This document shows positions 34,367 to 43,785 of a stretch of 64,000 nucleotides of DNA, piece by piece (the stretch's first letter is position 1; every line of letters begins with the position of its first letter). The stretch is from SZUA-442 sp963792405 (GTDB taxonomy: Bacteria; Actinomycetota; Acidimicrobiia; Spongiisociales; UBA5794). The translations under genes were made by a program, and so were the position numbers. Under the pieces are notes generated by a model, which was given only the letters and a program-made list of their open reading frames with translations, was not told where the DNA came from and did no database searches. The stretch is from positions 62,001 through 126,000 of the forward strand of contig CAWBVU010000001.1 of the NCBI GenBank assembly GCA_963792405.1, given 5' to 3'.

Positions 34367-35254
34367 ATGGTCAGTCGGACGTCGCTGGGAGCGGCGATCG
34401 CCCTTGCGGTCCTCGCGGTCGCGTGGGGGGCGATCCCCCTGTTCGTTCGCAACGAGGTCCCATCCACGGCCCTGGTCGGTGCCAGGGTGACGTTCGGTGC
34501 CCTTGCCCTGATCGGGGTGGCCGCGGCGACGAGGCGACTCGTGTGGCCGAACGGGCGGATCCTGCGGCTGGCCCTGTCCGGTGCCCTCCTCGCCCTGCAC
34601 TGGGTGACCTTCTTCGAGTCGATCAAGTACGCATCGGTCGCCGTCGCCCTCGCCATCCTGTACCTCGGCCCGATCGTCGCCTCGATCCTCGCCGGACCGC
34701 TCCTGGGCGAGGAGGTCCCTCTGAGGCTGTGGGTGGCGATGGGCGTGGCGATGACCGGGACCGTGCTCGTGGTCCAGCCGTGGAGTGATGCCCAGGCTGG
34801 CCTCGTGACCACCCGGGGGCTCGTCATGGCGGTCCTCTCGGCTGGGTTCCTCGCCGCGCTCCTGCTGGTCGGGAAGCCGGTGGCCCGGGACCTGGGAGGG
34901 CTGACGATGGCCATCGGCGAGCTCACCGTCGCGTCGATCGCGTTGGCCCCCGCCACGTGGACCGCGGTCACCGACTACGGCGAGTACTGGCCGAGCTTCC
35001 TCGTGCTCGGTGCGCTCTTCACTGGGCTCGCCGGCTACGTCTACTGGGATGCCATGCAGAGGCTGCCGCTCGCGGTGGTCAGTGTCATCATGTACGTCGA
35101 ACCCGCCTCTGCCGTGGTGTGGGCCGCCGTCTTCCTGGATGAGGTGCCGAATGCGCTCGCGTGGGTCGGCGTGGGACTCGTGGTCATGGGCGGCGGCATC
35201 GCAGCCCAGACCGCCGCCGAGGAGGAGGTGATCGGTGCCCCAGCCGCTCTTTGA
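34367..35254 (+). CDS. EamA/RhaT-family DMT transporter
   Basis: A 295-residue inner-membrane protein with ten predicted helices in two EamA repeats. The first repeat reads AVAWGAIPLFVRNEVPSTALVGARVTF with a GP-containing ILYLGPIVASILAGPLLGE turn. The second has YVYWDAMQRLPLAVVSVIMYVEPASAVVWAAVFLDEVP. The family exports amino acids, nucleobases or other small metabolites; the substrate is not inferable. Its last 20 nt overlap the start of the ABC ATPase gene, so the two are co-translated despite having no obvious functional link. Confidence 0.88.
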   Translation: MVSRTSLGAAIALAVLAVAWGAIPLFVRNEVPSTALVGARVTFGALALIGVAAATRRLVWPNGRILRLALSGALLALHWVTFFESIKYASVAVALAILYLGPIVASILAGPLLGEEVPLRLWVAMGVAMTGTVLVVQPWSDAQAGLVTTRGLVMAVLSAGFLAALLLVGKPVARDLGGLTMAIGELTVASIALAPATWTAVTDYGEYWPSFLVLGALFTGLAGYVYWDAMQRLPLAVVSVIMYVEPASAVVWAAVFLDEVPNALAWVGVGLVVMGGGIAAQTAAEEEVIGAPAAL

Positions 35255-36362
35255 GGTACGGGATCTCCGCATCGCCGTCTTCGACCCGGACCGCGCCCTC
35301 GCGGGGATGCGAGGACCGGTGGCGGAAACGGGGGAGGAGCTGTCCGATGGATGGGTCGAGGTGCTTCCCGGGATCTCGTACGCCGTCGACGAGGGAGAGG
35401 TCCTCGCCCTCATCGGGGAGTCCGCCAGTGGGAAGTCCCTTGCGTTGATGGGGGCGTTCGGCCTGCTCTCACAGGGGGCGAGGGTGATCGGTGGCGAGGT
35501 CCGCTATCGGGACGCGACGTTCAAACCGGGAGGGACGCCCCGCGACCCGACGAAGAAGCGGAGCCGCAAGGAACGCACACAGGCCCGCGTCGCCGGCACG
35601 GTGATCGCCGACTACGACGACGCCGAATGGCCACGCAGGATCGGCTCCGAGGTCGGCTTCATGTTCCAGAACCCGATCGGCTCCTGGACCCCCGACCTCG
35701 AGATCGGCGCGCAGGCAGGTGAAGCCCTCGCCGAGCACTCCGATCTCTCGATCGAGGAGATCGAACGGCGCGTGTACGACGCGCTCGGGGAGGTGAAGCT
35801 CCCGAAGTCGACGGCTTTGTTCGGTGCGTTCCGACATCAGCTCTCGCGCGGCATGGCCCAGCGGGCGATGCTCGCCGCGGCCCTGACGAAGGCCCCGTCC
35901 CTCCTCATCGCGGACGAGCCGCTCAACGGCCTCGATCCGTCCGTCGCCGCGGCGATCATGGACCTGGTCCGCGACATGCAGCGACGCAGGGCCATGGCCA
36001 TGGTCGTGGTCACGCACGACCTTGCTGCCGTCGCATCCCTCGCCGACCGCGTTGCCGTGATGTACGGAGGTGAGATCATCGAGCAGGCGTCAGCGGGCGA
36101 TATCTACCACCATCCCCGCCACCCGTACACGTCGGGACTCGTCGGGTCGATTCCCGGCATCAGGCCGGGCAGGCTGCGGCACATCTCCGGTGAGGCGCCG
36201 CGCCTCGTCGACGTCGACCATCGGCGGTGCGTGTTCCTCGACCGCTGCGCCGAGGCCGCCGACGTGTGTCGTGGCCCTGCCCCCGACGGCAGGGAGCTCG
36301 ACGGGGCCTGGGTGGCCTGCCACCGTGCGGCATCGCTGGATCTGCCGGGGATCGACGAATGA
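35235..36362 (+). CDS. Peptide/nickel-type (DppD/OppD) ABC transporter ATP-binding protein, orphan
   Basis: A 375-residue cytosolic ATPase. Walker A GESASGKS, Q-loop FMFQNP, signature LSRGMAQR (Arg instead of the second Gly), Walker B LLIADEPLNGLD and H-loop VVVTHD are all present. The C-terminal oligopeptide-transporter extension contains HHPRHPYTSGLVGSIPG and a CVFLDRCAEAADVC cysteine cluster typical of DppD/OppD. A basic insert of about 35 residues (around 95-130, rich in Lys/Arg) between Walker A and the Q-loop is unusual. No permease or binding-protein gene of the peptide type is nearby; an FtsX-type system follows instead. GTG start overlaps the DMT gene by 20 nt. Confidence 0.85.
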   Translation: MPQPLFEVRDLRIAVFDPDRALAGMRGPVAETGEELSDGWVEVLPGISYAVDEGEVLALIGESASGKSLALMGAFGLLSQGARVIGGEVRYRDATFKPGGTPRDPTKKRSRKERTQARVAGTVIADYDDAEWPRRIGSEVGFMFQNPIGSWTPDLEIGAQAGEALAEHSDLSIEEIERRVYDALGEVKLPKSTALFGAFRHQLSRGMAQRAMLAAALTKAPSLLIADEPLNGLDPSVAAAIMDLVRDMQRRRAMAMVVVTHDLAAVASLADRVAVMYGGEIIEQASAGDIYHHPRHPYTSGLVGSIPGIRPGRLRHISGEAPRLVDVDHRRCVFLDRCAEAADVCRGPAPDGRELDGAWVACHRAASLDLPGIDE

Positions 36363-36444
36363 ACCGCGGGATGTCGCTCGCGCGACGCGTCGCGGGACAC
36401 GGGTGTAGGGTGACGTCGGTTCCGGAGGCACAGGGACTCGACAA

Positions 36445-39400
36445 ATGAGAATCGCCACGTACCTAGGACTCGTGGCACGGCGCATATGGGCGAAGAAGGG
36501 GATCCTCTTCGGTTCCTTCCTCGGCGCGACCCTCGTGATCGCCCTGCTCGTGGTCGTGCCGCTCTATGAGGCGTCCGTCCAGGCCGTCGATCTGAAGTTC
36601 TCGATCGACAACGCGCTCGAGGAGGAGACCGAGGTCACGGCCTTCGCGAACCAGACGGCGTACACGAGCGCCGTCGCGGGAGACGAACCGCGGCGTGGTC
36701 GCAGGCAGCCAGGGTGAGTGGCTCCAGCCCTGGTACCCGACCCTCGAGGAACGCACCCAGACCCGTGAGTTCGCCGTGATCCCCGCTGGCCCCGACGCAG
36801 CGATCGACTTCATCGCCCAGGGCGACGAGTGGAGGGCCCTCGTCGAGCAGACCCTCGCGGAGGGGGGCGACCCGGCGGAGCTCCCACAGCCCCCGTACCC
36901 ACGGCCACCGAGGGAACCGCTCCAGGTTCGGCTGTTCACCTCCCCCGATCTGGAATCCTCGCTCGAGATCGTCGAGGGTGCGTACACGACCGATGGGTCC
37001 GTGACGACCGCCGAGTACGACCCCGTCGAGATCATGATGGGGCAGTCCGCAGCAGAGCTCGCAGGTGTCGGCGTCGGCGACCGCTTCTTCATCAAGCCGT
37101 TCTCCGGTGTCGTTTCCGTGTTCGAGTACGTCGAGGTCGCGGCGATCGTCACCGCGGCGGAACCCACGGCGCCGATCTGGGGATTCGACGATCCGGACCG
37201 CATGATCTTCTGGGACCAGGCCGTGTTCGACGACTGGCTCAGGGTGGTGCCCACGAGCCAGGACACCGACCCATGGCTTCGCGAGACGCGGGGTCTCCCC
37301 GACATCAACACCACGCAACGGTGGAGGATGCCGCTCGACCGCCCAACGGTGCAGCTCCAGGACGTCGACGTGCTCGGTGGCCGCCTCGACCAATTCCGCG
37401 CACAGGTTGCTCGGGAGAGCGGCGGCACGATCCCGACCACCACGACGATCACCACCCTGCTGGACGAGTTCACCACCAGGTCCGTGGTTGTGGGAGGGCC
37501 GATCCTCGCGATGCTCGCTCTCGTCGTCGGAGGCGCGATCTACTTCCTCGTCTACACCTCGGCGTTGACCGTCGAGCGTGAGGGACCCGAGATCGCGCTG
37601 CTCAAGTCACGGGGTGCGTCCTCTTGGCAGACCGTCGGCATCCACCTCGGCGAGTCCCTGATGATCGCCGTGGCCGCCGCCCTCGTGGCGCCGTTCGTCG
37701 CACGCTTCCTCGTTGCGCTCACGGGGAGGATCCCACCGCTGTCGACCCTCACTGGTGGTGAGGCGCTCGACGTTGCCCAGGTCAGGTCCGTGGTGCCGTT
37801 CATGACGATCGGGGGCACGATCACGTTCGTCGCGATGGGTGTGACGATCATGCCGTACGCCAAACGGGGAGTGCTGGCGCTCCGCGCCCTCGCGGCCCGT
37901 CCCGGCACCCAATCGGTGTGGCAGAAGTACAACATCGACATCTTCGCCATCTCCCTGTCCCTTGTGTTGCTGATCCAGCTGCGGCTGCGGGGCTTCATCA
38001 ACATCGACCCGCAGACGGGTGAGGCCACGCTCGATCCGCTCGCGGTGATCTTCCCCGCCCTCCTCCTGTTCACCGGTGCGCTCATCCTGCTGCGCATCTT
38101 CCCCTACGTGCTGCGTCTCGTGGGGTGGGTGCTCACGAAGTCGAGGAACCTCTCCCTCGCCCTCGCGGGGTGGCACCTCGGGCGGAATCCCGTGCCGTAT
38201 GGAAGGCTCGCACTGCTCGTGTGGGTCACGACGGGCCTCGGGACGTTCGCCCTGACCTACGCCTCCACGCTCGAGCAGTCCTACGCCGACCGCGCCGAGT
38301 ACGCGGCAGGTGCCGATGCACGGGTCGTCGGTGCGGGGGCGGGCTGGGCCATCGCACCCGACGGATCGCTCGGCACGCCGGTTCTGCGCACGGATGGCGC
38401 ACCGCGCCGGTCGAGCCGGCGGGCAGAGGCCCTCGCGGTACGCCCCGACGAGTTCGCCCGTGTCGTGACGTGGCGATCCGACTTCGGGGCCGACAGCCCG
38501 GAGGATGTCTTCTCCCTGCTTCGTCCCGGGGGCGTCGCTCCCGACGTCGGTGTGGAGGTGCCGGCGGATGCGACGCGGCTCGAGGTGGAGGGCGTCGTGG
38601 CGCCCCCGTCGCTGGGAGCCATCGCGTCCGGAGAGCTCATCCTGCCGAAGGAACACCGGCTCCTGATGCGGGTCATCGACGCCCGCCTCCAGGTGTGGAC
38701 CATGGTCGCGGACGTCGACTTCGTCGACACGGAGTGGCGCGTTGCGACGGTCGACCTCACGACGGGGAAGAACACCGACTATCCGCATCCTCCGCAACCT
38801 CCGCTGTCGGTCTCATCGATGTGGTTCGAGCGATCGGACACGTCGAGCGGCCTGGTGGTCGACGGCGACACGATCCTCGTCACGGATGTCGTGGCGGTCG
38901 GCCCGGATGGCAGATCCGTGCTCGACACGACGGAGATGAGCCCGATCGGCGACCTGACGATCGACAGGAGTGTGGATGCCTCCTTCGCGGCGGAGCAGCG
39001 CTACTCGTCCATGCCGCCGGGGGAGCTCCCTCCGAGCGTCGCCGAGGTGGAACAGGACCCGCTGTGGCGTGAGGGCACCGTGATGCGCGTCGACCTCCCG
39101 AGGCAACGGACACGGGCCGACTCCGATGTTCCACAGCTGTGGCGCGTCCCCGATGACATCAAGGTGATCCTCGATCCGGAGGCCGCAGCCATCGCGGGCC
39201 TCGAACCGGGATCGGTGTCGAGCTACTCGGTCGGCACCCTGATCCTCCAGGGTGAAATGGTCGGGCTCGTCGAGGAGGTGCCCACGACCACCGATCCTCG
39301 TCGCCAGGGGGTCATGGTCATCGACCTCGATGCCTACAACGCGTGGGCGAATGGTGCGGGGACATGGTCGTTCTCCGGTGCCGTCGCACGAGTCGATGGG

Positions 39401-39964
39401 CCGATGGAGATGTGGGCCGCGACGTCGGATCCCGATGGGGTCGTTCGATCGGTCAGCGCACAGATGCCCGACACACCCGAGCAGGTGTGGACCATCGGCG
39501 GCGCCGAGGCCGCCTTCTCGAGCCGTCCGGTGCAGGTGGGGCTCGTTGCCATCCTCTTCGTCGGCGCGGCGACTGGTGTCGTCCTCGCCCTCGCAGGGGT
39601 GACCGGCTATGTGATGCTCGCCGTCTCCAGACGTGCGAAGGAGATGGGGGTGCTGAGGGCCCTTGGGTTCGAACGCTCCAACGTGGGGGTGACCTTCGCC
39701 CTCGAGCAGTTCGTCGTGATCGGCCTCGGCGCGGCGATCGGTGTGATCGGTGGCATCCTCCTCGTCATGATCATGCTGCCGTTCTTCCAGCTCGGTGAGA
39801 CGACCGACGTGATCGTTCCGTCGATCCTCCTCTCCATCCCGATGTGGCAGCTCGTCGCGTACGTCACGATCGTGACCGTGCTGCTCATCGTCTCGGTCCT
39901 GTGGGCCACGCGCAGGGTCTCGGTACGGCGGATGAGCGAAGTCCTGAGGGAGGTGGATCGCTGA
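36445..39964 (+). CDS. Large FtsX/MacB-type ABC transporter permease, with one frameshift near the start
   Basis: The N-terminal 80 residues (MRIATYLGLVARRIWAKKG, first helix at 20-42) are in one frame and the remaining 1089 in another. The switch lies near 36680-36700, where one surplus nucleotide would explain it; rejoined length is about 1170. The protein has the long N-terminal extracytoplasmic domain, an FtsX core with helices at about residues 360-530, a second large extracellular domain, and a last FtsX core near the C-terminus (VLALAGVTGYVMLAVSRRAKEMGVLRALGFERS). Such permeases export or mechanically extract lipoproteins, lipids or peptides. Two cognate ATPase genes follow with overlapping starts. 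Confidence 0.85.
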
Positions 39965-40803
39965 TGGCGCCGATCATCGAATGCCACAACCTCATCAAGA
40001 TCCACAAGCTCGGCGCCCTCGAGGTCGTCGCGCTCCAGGGGCTCGATCTGACGATGGAGCAGGGTGAGTTCATGTCCGTCGTCGGGGCATCCGGGGCGGG
40101 GAAGTCCACCCTCCTGACCATCCTCGCCGGATTCGAGAAGCCGTCGGCGGGACGGGTGACCGTCGCCGACCACAGCCTCAACGACATCACCCCGAAGCAG
40201 CTGACCAGGTACTACCGCAGGGAAGTCGGGTTCATGTGGCAGGACTTCACCCGGAATCTGGTGCCCTACCTCGACGTCGCCCAGAACGTCGAGTTGCCGC
40301 TGCTCCTGGGAGGCGTCGCAGGCCGGAAGCGCAAGAAGCGGGCGATGGCCCTCCTCGAAGCGGTCGGCCTGCGCGGGAAGGCGCATGCCGCCGTCAACAC
40401 CCTGTCCGGTGGTGAGCAACAGCGACTGGCGCTGTGTGTCGCCCTTGCCCCTGGCCCGAGGCTCCTGCTCGCCGACGAGCCGACGGGCGAGCTCGACACC
40501 GAGAACTCTCTCGAGATGTTCGAGCTCCTCAGGCGACTCTCACACGAGGGTGGGCTGTCGATCCTCGTGGTGACGCACGACGTGGCGGTCGCCCAACGCA
40601 CCGATCGCGTCGTGAGGATCGCGGATGGGCGCATCGCCACACAGAGCCGCCGCGGGGCGACGGAACTGGTGGCGGTGGACAAGCGGGGGATGGTGCAGCT
40701 CCCGAGGGACATGATGATCGAGGCGGGCATCGACGACCACGTGCGCGTCAAGGTCGTACCCGAGGGCCTGCTCCTCGAACCGGAGGGCCACCATGAGCCT
40801 TGA
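39964..40803 (+). CDS. LolD/MacB-type ABC ATPase with C-terminal AbrB-like domain
   Basis: A 279-residue ATPase. Walker A GASGAGKS, Q-loop MWQD, signature LSGGEQQRLAL, Walker B LLLADEPTGELD and H-loop VVTHD are present. The canonical ATPase ends near residue 225. The last 45 residues read ELVAVDKRGMVQLPRDMMIEAG followed by DDHVRVKVVPEGLLLEP. That matches the swapped-hairpin AbrB/MazE/SpoVT fold, normally a DNA-binding or dimerisation domain. Its ATG overlaps the permease stop (TGATG) and its end overlaps the next ATPase by 11 nt. It most likely drives the FtsX permease as a heterodimer with the next gene product; the tail could tether or regulate the dimer. Confidence 0.88.
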   Translation: MAPIIECHNLIKIHKLGALEVVALQGLDLTMEQGEFMSVVGASGAGKSTLLTILAGFEKPSAGRVTVADHSLNDITPKQLTRYYRREVGFMWQDFTRNLVPYLDVAQNVELPLLLGGVAGRKRKKRAMALLEAVGLRGKAHAAVNTLSGGEQQRLALCVALAPGPRLLLADEPTGELDTENSLEMFELLRRLSHEGGLSILVVTHDVAVAQRTDRVVRIADGRIATQSRRGATELVAVDKRGMVQLPRDMMIEAGIDDHVRVKVVPEGLLLEPEGHHEP

Positions 40804-41503
40804 GCTTCGTGACGTCTCCAAGACGTACCCGAACGGCGCGGTCGGGGCACGCGAGGTCGATCTCAGCATCGGCGTTGGCGAGTTCGTCGCGCTCTTCGGG
40901 CCATCCGGCTCCGGCAAGACGTCCCAGCTCCACATGATCGGCCTGCTGCAGCGTCCCGACACCGGTGAGGTCTGGATCGACGGTGAACGCGTGGACGACC
41001 TGTCCGAGGCGGCCGCAGCTCGGCTCAGGAGGACCAAGCTCGGCTTCGTGTTCCAGTCGGCGAGCCTCCTGACCCTCGCATCGGCACGGGAGAACGTCGA
41101 CGTGTCGCTCCGCCTCAGCGGCGCGAGGGGGAGCGATGCGAGACGCAAGGTCGACGAAGTGCTCGAATCCGTCGGCATGACGGGTCGTGTCGACCATCGC
41201 CCTGACGAGATGTCAGGGGGCGAGCAGCAGCGGGTGGCGATCGCACGGGCGCTCGTCCACGAGCCGCGCTACCTGCTGTGTGACGAACCGACCGGTGAGC
41301 TGGACACGACGACGGGTGCGGGCATCCTCCAGATGCTCAAGGACATCGCAGCAGAGGGAACGACCGTCGTCATGGCGACGCATGATCCGGCGGCGATCGA
41401 CTACGTCGACACGGCCTACTTCGTCCAATCCGGGACGCTCCACCTGCCCGACCGCGACGAGCTTTCGCTCTGGTTGACAGAAGGCACCGAGTTCACGACG
41501 TGA
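40793..41503 (+). CDS. LolD/MacB-type ABC ATPase
   Basis: A 236-residue ATPase of the FtsE/LolD/MacB class. Walker A GPSGSGKT, Q-loop FVFQSA, signature MSGGEQQRVAIARAL, Walker B YLLCDEPTGELD and H-loop MATHD are complete. Unlike its upstream neighbour it lacks an AbrB tail and ends with a short Leu/Thr/Glu segment. It starts 11 nt inside the previous gene, so the permease and two ATPases are translationally coupled. Two different ATPases with one fused large permease suggests an asymmetric NBD pair. Confidence 0.92.
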   Translation: MSLELRDVSKTYPNGAVGAREVDLSIGVGEFVALFGPSGSGKTSQLHMIGLLQRPDTGEVWIDGERVDDLSEAAAARLRRTKLGFVFQSASLLTLASARENVDVSLRLSGARGSDARRKVDEVLESVGMTGRVDHRPDEMSGGEQQRVAIARALVHEPRYLLCDEPTGELDTTTGAGILQMLKDIAAEGTTVVMATHDPAAIDYVDTAYFVQSGTLHLPDRDELSLWLTEGTEFTT

Positions 41504-41575
41504 ACCCGGTGCCCTCGGATGTGCTCCGGTTGGAGCTCAGATGGCGATGATGTCGAGCGCTGAATGCCTCGGGGC

Positions 41576-41770
41576 CTAGCGGTCCCGTTGCCGTCCCTGC
41601 TTCTTTGCAGGCTTCTTCGACTCACGTGAGCGGTTGTGCGCATGGCCGAGGTGGATGTCCATCTCGCTGCGACGAACCTGCATGCCGCACATCTGGCATG
41701 CCTCCATCGAGTCGACGCCGCCGCGGTCGGGAGCGCTTGTCGTCTCCGTCTGTTCCGTGGCCTCGACCAT
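41576..41770 (-). CDS. Small C2H2 zinc-finger-like protein
   Basis: A 64-residue protein with one zinc-finger-like motif CQMCGMQVRRSEMDIHLGHAH (Cys-x2-Cys-x11-His-x3-His), preceded by a Thr/Glu-rich N-terminus and ending in a basic Lys/Arg-rich tail. The metal-ligand pattern and basic tail suggest nucleic-acid binding. Its ATG overlaps the stop of the RRM gene by 1 nt (TGATG on the minus strand), so both are made from one mRNA. No characterised homologue comes to mind. Confidence 0.75.
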   Translation of the reverse strand: MVEATEQTETTSAPDRGGVDSMEACQMCGMQVRRSEMDIHLGHAHNRSRESKKPAKKQGRQRDR

Positions 41771-42018
41771 CAGCGCGAGCGCGGCTTGGCTTCGTTGACC
41801 GAGATGTTGCGCGAGTCGAGGCGGTAGCCGTCGAGGTTCTTGATCGCCTCACGCGCCTTGGTGTCATCTGCGAGCTCGACGAAACCGAAGCCTCGCGAAC
41901 GTCCCGTGTCCCTGTCGGTGATGACAGCGACGGACTGGATGTCGCCATAGTCGGCGAAGAGCGTGCGGAGATCGGACTCCGATGCGGTGAATGGCAGGTT
42001 GCCGACGAAGATGTTCAT
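41770..42018 (-). CDS. RRM-domain RNA-binding protein
   Basis: An 82-residue single RNA-recognition-motif protein. RNP2 (IFVGNLPF, residues 3-10) and RNP1 (RGFGFVEL, about 42-49) are both intact, with the aromatic residues that stack on RNA. The N-terminus MNIFVGNLPFTASESDLRTLF is almost identical in style to the cyanobacterial and other bacterial Rbp proteins, which are often cold-induced. The spacer of 222 nt to the divergent YgfZ gene leaves room for a long, regulated leader; the ATG follows AGGGAGCACC. Co-transcribed with the zinc-finger gene. Confidence 0.9.
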   Translation of the reverse strand: MNIFVGNLPFTASESDLRTLFADYGDIQSVAVITDRDTGRSRGFGFVELADDTKAREAIKNLDGYRLDSRNISVNEAKPRSR

Positions 42019-42226
42019 GGATGGTGCTCCCTCTCGGAATCTGAGGACTCTGTGTCCTCGCTATGAAGTTGTCCCGGTACCGACCCGACTTGCCAAGAGG
42101 TCCGAGGACGAAGGAAGAGGGAGTCGCCGCCGATGCAGCTGCCACAAGCGTACCTCGCCGGGGCGACTTTGCGCCCCCGGGGCACGCACCGAGGAGGGTT
42201 CGTCACGAGCGCCCGGTGGCCACTCC

Positions 42227-42232
42227 TACCAT
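42227..42232 (+). promoter_or_regulatory. Leaderless -10 element of the YgfZ gene
   Basis: TACCAT, 8 nt before the ATG at 42241. Confidence 0.5.
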
Positions 42233-42240
42233 CGACCCCC

Positions 42241-43113
42241 ATGGAGACGATGAAGGCGGCTCGGATCGTGCGCGATGTCGTGGTGGCTCGCGGGCCCGAC
42301 GCACGGGAGTACCTCCAGACGCAGCTCACCCAGGACGTGGTGTCGCTCGGCGTCGGGGAATCGGTGTGGTCGTTCCTCCTCCAGCCGAAGAGCGAGATCG
42401 TCGCCCTGCTGCGCGTGACCCGCCTCGGCGAGGACGAGCTCGCCCTCGACACGGATCGCGGATGGGGCGATGCGGTCCGCCAGCGCATCGACGGGCTCCT
42501 CTTCAGGACGAAGGTCTCTTTCGAGTCGTCGACGTGGAACGGATACGCCGTGCGGGGCCCCGGGGCAGCCGGCCTGACGGCGCATTCCCCGATCGAGGCG
42601 CGGGTTCGGTGGGGGACGATCGACGGCGTGGACCTCGTCGGACCGGATGTCGACATGCCAGACGGAGCCGAGCCCATGGATGCGGAGATGTACGACTCCC
42701 TGCGGATCTGGGCAGGGTGGCCGGCGATGGGCGGCGACATCGACGAGAAGGCCACGCCAGCGATGACGGGTCTCGTCGATCGCACGGTGTCGTTCACCAA
42801 GGGGTGCTATACGGGCCAGGAGTTCGTGGCCAGGGTGCACTACAGGGAGGCGGAGCCGCCGAGGAGGCTCGTCCAGCTCGGCTTCCACCCGAGTGCGGCG
42901 GTCGCCCCGGGGGATGAAGTCTCGATCGACGACGAGCCCGTGGGGTGGGTCACGTCCGTTGCCCGGTGCCAGCCGCTCGGCCTCGGCTATGTGAAGCGGG
43001 GCGTCGACATCCCGGGTGAGGCCAGGTGCGGCAGCCGCCCCGTCTGCTTCGGGGTCCTCCCCGTGTCGCTTGGCGTCGACGTCGCTCCCACGGTGACGCC
43101 GCACTTCACCTGA
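42241..43113 (+). CDS. ygfZ: Folate-binding protein YgfZ (GcvT-like, Fe-S/tRNA modification factor)
   Basis: A 290-residue protein of the YgfZ/IBA57 family, which uses folate to support repair or assembly of some Fe-S enzymes. The family signature KGCYTGQEFVAR with its essential Cys is at about residues 188-199. The N-terminus (VVVARGPDAREYLQTQLTQDVVSL) and the C-terminal barrel (GDEVSIDDEPVGWVTSVA) match GcvT-related proteins. The catalytic GcvT residues for glycine cleavage are not present. The ATG lies 8 nt after a TACCAT box with no Shine-Dalgarno. Runs convergent with dcd, 33 nt apart. Confidence 0.92.
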   Translation: METMKAARIVRDVVVARGPDAREYLQTQLTQDVVSLGVGESVWSFLLQPKSEIVALLRVTRLGEDELALDTDRGWGDAVRQRIDGLLFRTKVSFESSTWNGYAVRGPGAAGLTAHSPIEARVRWGTIDGVDLVGPDVDMPDGAEPMDAEMYDSLRIWAGWPAMGGDIDEKATPAMTGLVDRTVSFTKGCYTGQEFVARVHYREAEPPRRLVQLGFHPSAAVAPGDEVSIDDEPVGWVTSVARCQPLGLGYVKRGVDIPGEARCGSRPVCFGVLPVSLGVDVAPTVTPHFT

Positions 43114-43146
43114 TCGAACACCGCTCGGGTGATTCGACCGGTCACC

Positions 43147-43719
43147 TCACCGTGGATCGGAGAAGTCGCGGTGCATCGCGGACGGTGTGGGGCCGGATTG
43201 GCCCTGGTACTTGGAGCCGAGCTGCGGAGAGCCGTAGGGCACGTCCGCAGGGGTGGTCATCTGGTAGAAGCTGATCTGGCCGATCTTCATTCGGGGGTAG
43301 ATCGCGATCGGGAGGTTGGCCACATTGGACAGCTCGAGGGTCACCTGGCCGCGGAACCCCGGATCGATGAAGCCCGCGGTCGAGTGGATGAGAAGACCCA
43401 GCCGGCCCAGACTCGACTTGCCCTCCAGCCGTGCCACGACGTCATCGGCCAGCCCGATCACCTCGAGCGTCGAGCCGAGCACGAACTCCCCCGGGTGCAG
43501 GATGAACGGGTCGGACTCGGTCGCCGTCACGCCGGTGGTGAGATCCTGTTGGGGTGCCTTCGGGTCGATCAGGGCGTACTTGTGGTTCTCGAACACCCGG
43601 AAGCTCGGGTCGCAGCGGAGATCCACGCTCGAGGGCTGCACCATCACCTCCTCGAAGGGGTCGATGGTGATCCTGCCACTGGCGATCGCATCCTTGATCG
43701 TGTGGTCCGAGAAGATCAT
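43147..43719 (-). CDS. dcd: dCTP deaminase
   Basis: Deaminates dCTP to dUTP (or, in the bifunctional type, to dUMP) for thymidylate synthesis. The 190-residue protein shows VQPSSVDLRCDPSFRVF at the N-terminus, the catalytic stretch VARLEGKSSLGRLGLLIHSTAGFIDPGFRGQVTLELSN (in segments; catalytic Glu and the arginine near it), and the C-terminal KIGQISFYQM plus a YQGQSGPTPS lid. Length and lid match the actinobacterial enzymes, several of which are bifunctional DCD-DUTases; which activity applies here is not decided. A TACCAT box is 8 nt before the ATG. Confidence 0.94.
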   Translation of the reverse strand: MIFSDHTIKDAIASGRITIDPFEEVMVQPSSVDLRCDPSFRVFENHKYALIDPKAPQQDLTTGVTATESDPFILHPGEFVLGSTLEVIGLADDVVARLEGKSSLGRLGLLIHSTAGFIDPGFRGQVTLELSNVANLPIAIYPRMKIGQISFYQMTTPADVPYGSPQLGSKYQGQSGPTPSAMHRDFSDPR

Positions 43720-43727
43720 CGCAGCCG

Positions 43728-43733
43728 ATGGTA
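43728..43733 (-). promoter_or_regulatory. Leaderless -10 element of dcd
   Basis: TACCAT on the minus strand, 8 nt before the ATG at 43719. Confidence 0.45.
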
Positions 43734-43785
43734 GTTCCGCCCCGTTGTGCGTGTTCGTGGCTGTGGGCGCCCGGAGCGGAGGGCG

